Shown: one piece after another, positions 63,598-64,000 of the stretch
Layout of the letters: each line of letters opens with the position of its first letter
Numbering within the stretch: position 1 is the stretch's first letter
NCBI GenBank assembly: GCA_943788635.1
Contig: CALSRA010000027.1
Coordinates: forward strand, 1 to 64,000
Direction of reading: 5' to 3'
Origin: an uncultured Alphaproteobacteria bacterium
GTDB taxonomy: Bacteria > Pseudomonadota > Alphaproteobacteria > UBA8366 > GCA-2717185
DNA: 64,000 bases
Made by a program: the position numbers and the translations under genes
Notes under the pieces: model-generated
What the model was told of the DNA's origin: nothing
The model's database searches: none
Seen by the model: the letters and a program-made list of their open reading frames with translations, nothing else

Positions 63598-64000
63598 TTG
63601 GCAACCTATCGTCAGGACCAGACGCTTGTTCTGAAAACCGTCGGCCAGCTGTATGAGGCAGCGGCAAACCCTGAATACTGGCCGCAAACGCTGAAGGCGA
63701 TGGCGCATCTGTTCGATGCGTTTATGGCGCAGTTGTCATCCTATAATCCATCAGATGCGAGCCTGAATTTCGGGATCATTCACGGGCTTGAATACGATCA
63801 GGAAGGCATCGACCGATACGCTGCCCTGTCGTCGACAGACCCGATGAGCCAGGCGGCGGTATTGTATCCGGGAAAGGCGATACGGTGCGGCCAGGTGGCC
63901 AGTCGCGAAGAAATAGAAGCAACCCGGCTTTATAAGGAAGTGCTGTATCCCGCCAATATTGAATATCGCATGGCGACGCTTGTCGGCGATCCCGGAAAAC
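63598..64000 (+). CDS. Probable LuxR-family regulator, N-terminal part
   Basis: The gene is cut by the window edge; 134 codons are seen. A TTG start at 63598 follows a GGGGGGA site. The N-terminus, LVLKTVGQLYEAAANPEYWP, and the sensor-like region IIHGLEYDQEGIDRYAALSSTDPM look like the helix-turn-helix proteins with an N-terminal PAS-like domain and a C-terminal LuxR HTH, but the HTH lies outside the window. The call is thus tentative. It is divergent from the PEP-CTERM gene. Confidence 0.55.
   Translation, partial: MATYRQDQTLVLKTVGQLYEAAANPEYWPQTLKAMAHLFDAFMAQLSSYNPSDASLNFGIIHGLEYDQEGIDRYAALSSTDPMSQAAVLYPGKAIRCGQVASREEIEATRLYKEVLYPANIEYRMATLVGDPGK

Overview
The window looks like a chromosomal segment of an alphaproteobacterium, probably Rhodospirillales-like, although I cannot fix the genus. 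The evidence is gene content: CarD and RpoH beside FdxA, an Mrp-HflK-HflC-DUF2065-DegP run, an FNR-type regulator with a Cys-x2-Cys-x7-Cys cluster, a ParA-family ATPase, a mitochondrial-type aconitase and many luciferase-like and acyl-CoA enzymes. No rRNA, tRNA, CRISPR array or phage block was found.

Layout. 1-4 kb: a DUF938 methyltransferase (cut by the window edge), a TerB-like protein, ferredoxin FdxA, CarD, a phosphoesterase-fold protein lacking its metal ligands, and heat-shock sigma factor RpoH. 4-13 kb: an M48 lipoprotein protease, a nuclease-fold protein, proline iminopeptidase, a PagL-like outer-membrane deacylase, two dehydrogenases, an enoyl-CoA hydratase-fold protein, an HpcH-type aldolase and a tandem CAP-domain protein. 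12.6-17.9 kb: Mrp, HflK, HflC, DUF2065 and DegP, a membrane protein quality-control block. 18-26 kb: MFS transporter, SerB, APC permease, GNAT-like protein, FNR regulator, glycosyltransferase, SlyX, SPOR protein and ParA. 26.6-32 kb: five same-strand envelope and signalling genes (two lipoproteins, an M48-TPR lipoprotein, a FecR-like periplasmic protein, a CHASE2 adenylate cyclase). 32-45 kb: luciferase-like monooxygenases, a phosphoesterase, a NavBac-type channel, a DMT exporter, an IS110-family element in palindromic repeats, a 2OG oxygenase-fold protein, YaaA, a DUF3179 protein and a BCCT transporter. 45-62 kb: a catabolic stretch ending in a LysR-aconitase divergent pair. 62-64 kb: a PEP-CTERM protein and the start of a probable LuxR-type regulator.

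Two points matter most. First, the IS110 element has what a bridge-RNA-guided recombinase needs: a DEDD plus Ser transposase, a 188-base non-coding left end with a 12-bp hairpin, CT dinucleotides at both predicted ends, and a 7-base left-end match to the bases just inside its right end. Second, nine genes carry single-base insertions (thirteen inferred), mostly in homopolymers and densest at 13.5-16.7 kb across mrp-hflK-hflC-DUF2065-degP. I read these as sequence or assembly error rather than gene decay and have annotated the repaired genes. A cysteine-dioxygenase-like cupin has a separate defect, an in-frame TAA.

Several enzymes lack a hallmark catalytic or metal-binding residue (the phosphoesterase beside rpoH, SerB, the 2OG oxygenase, an SDR, two crotonase-fold proteins). 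Each is noted in its own entry.
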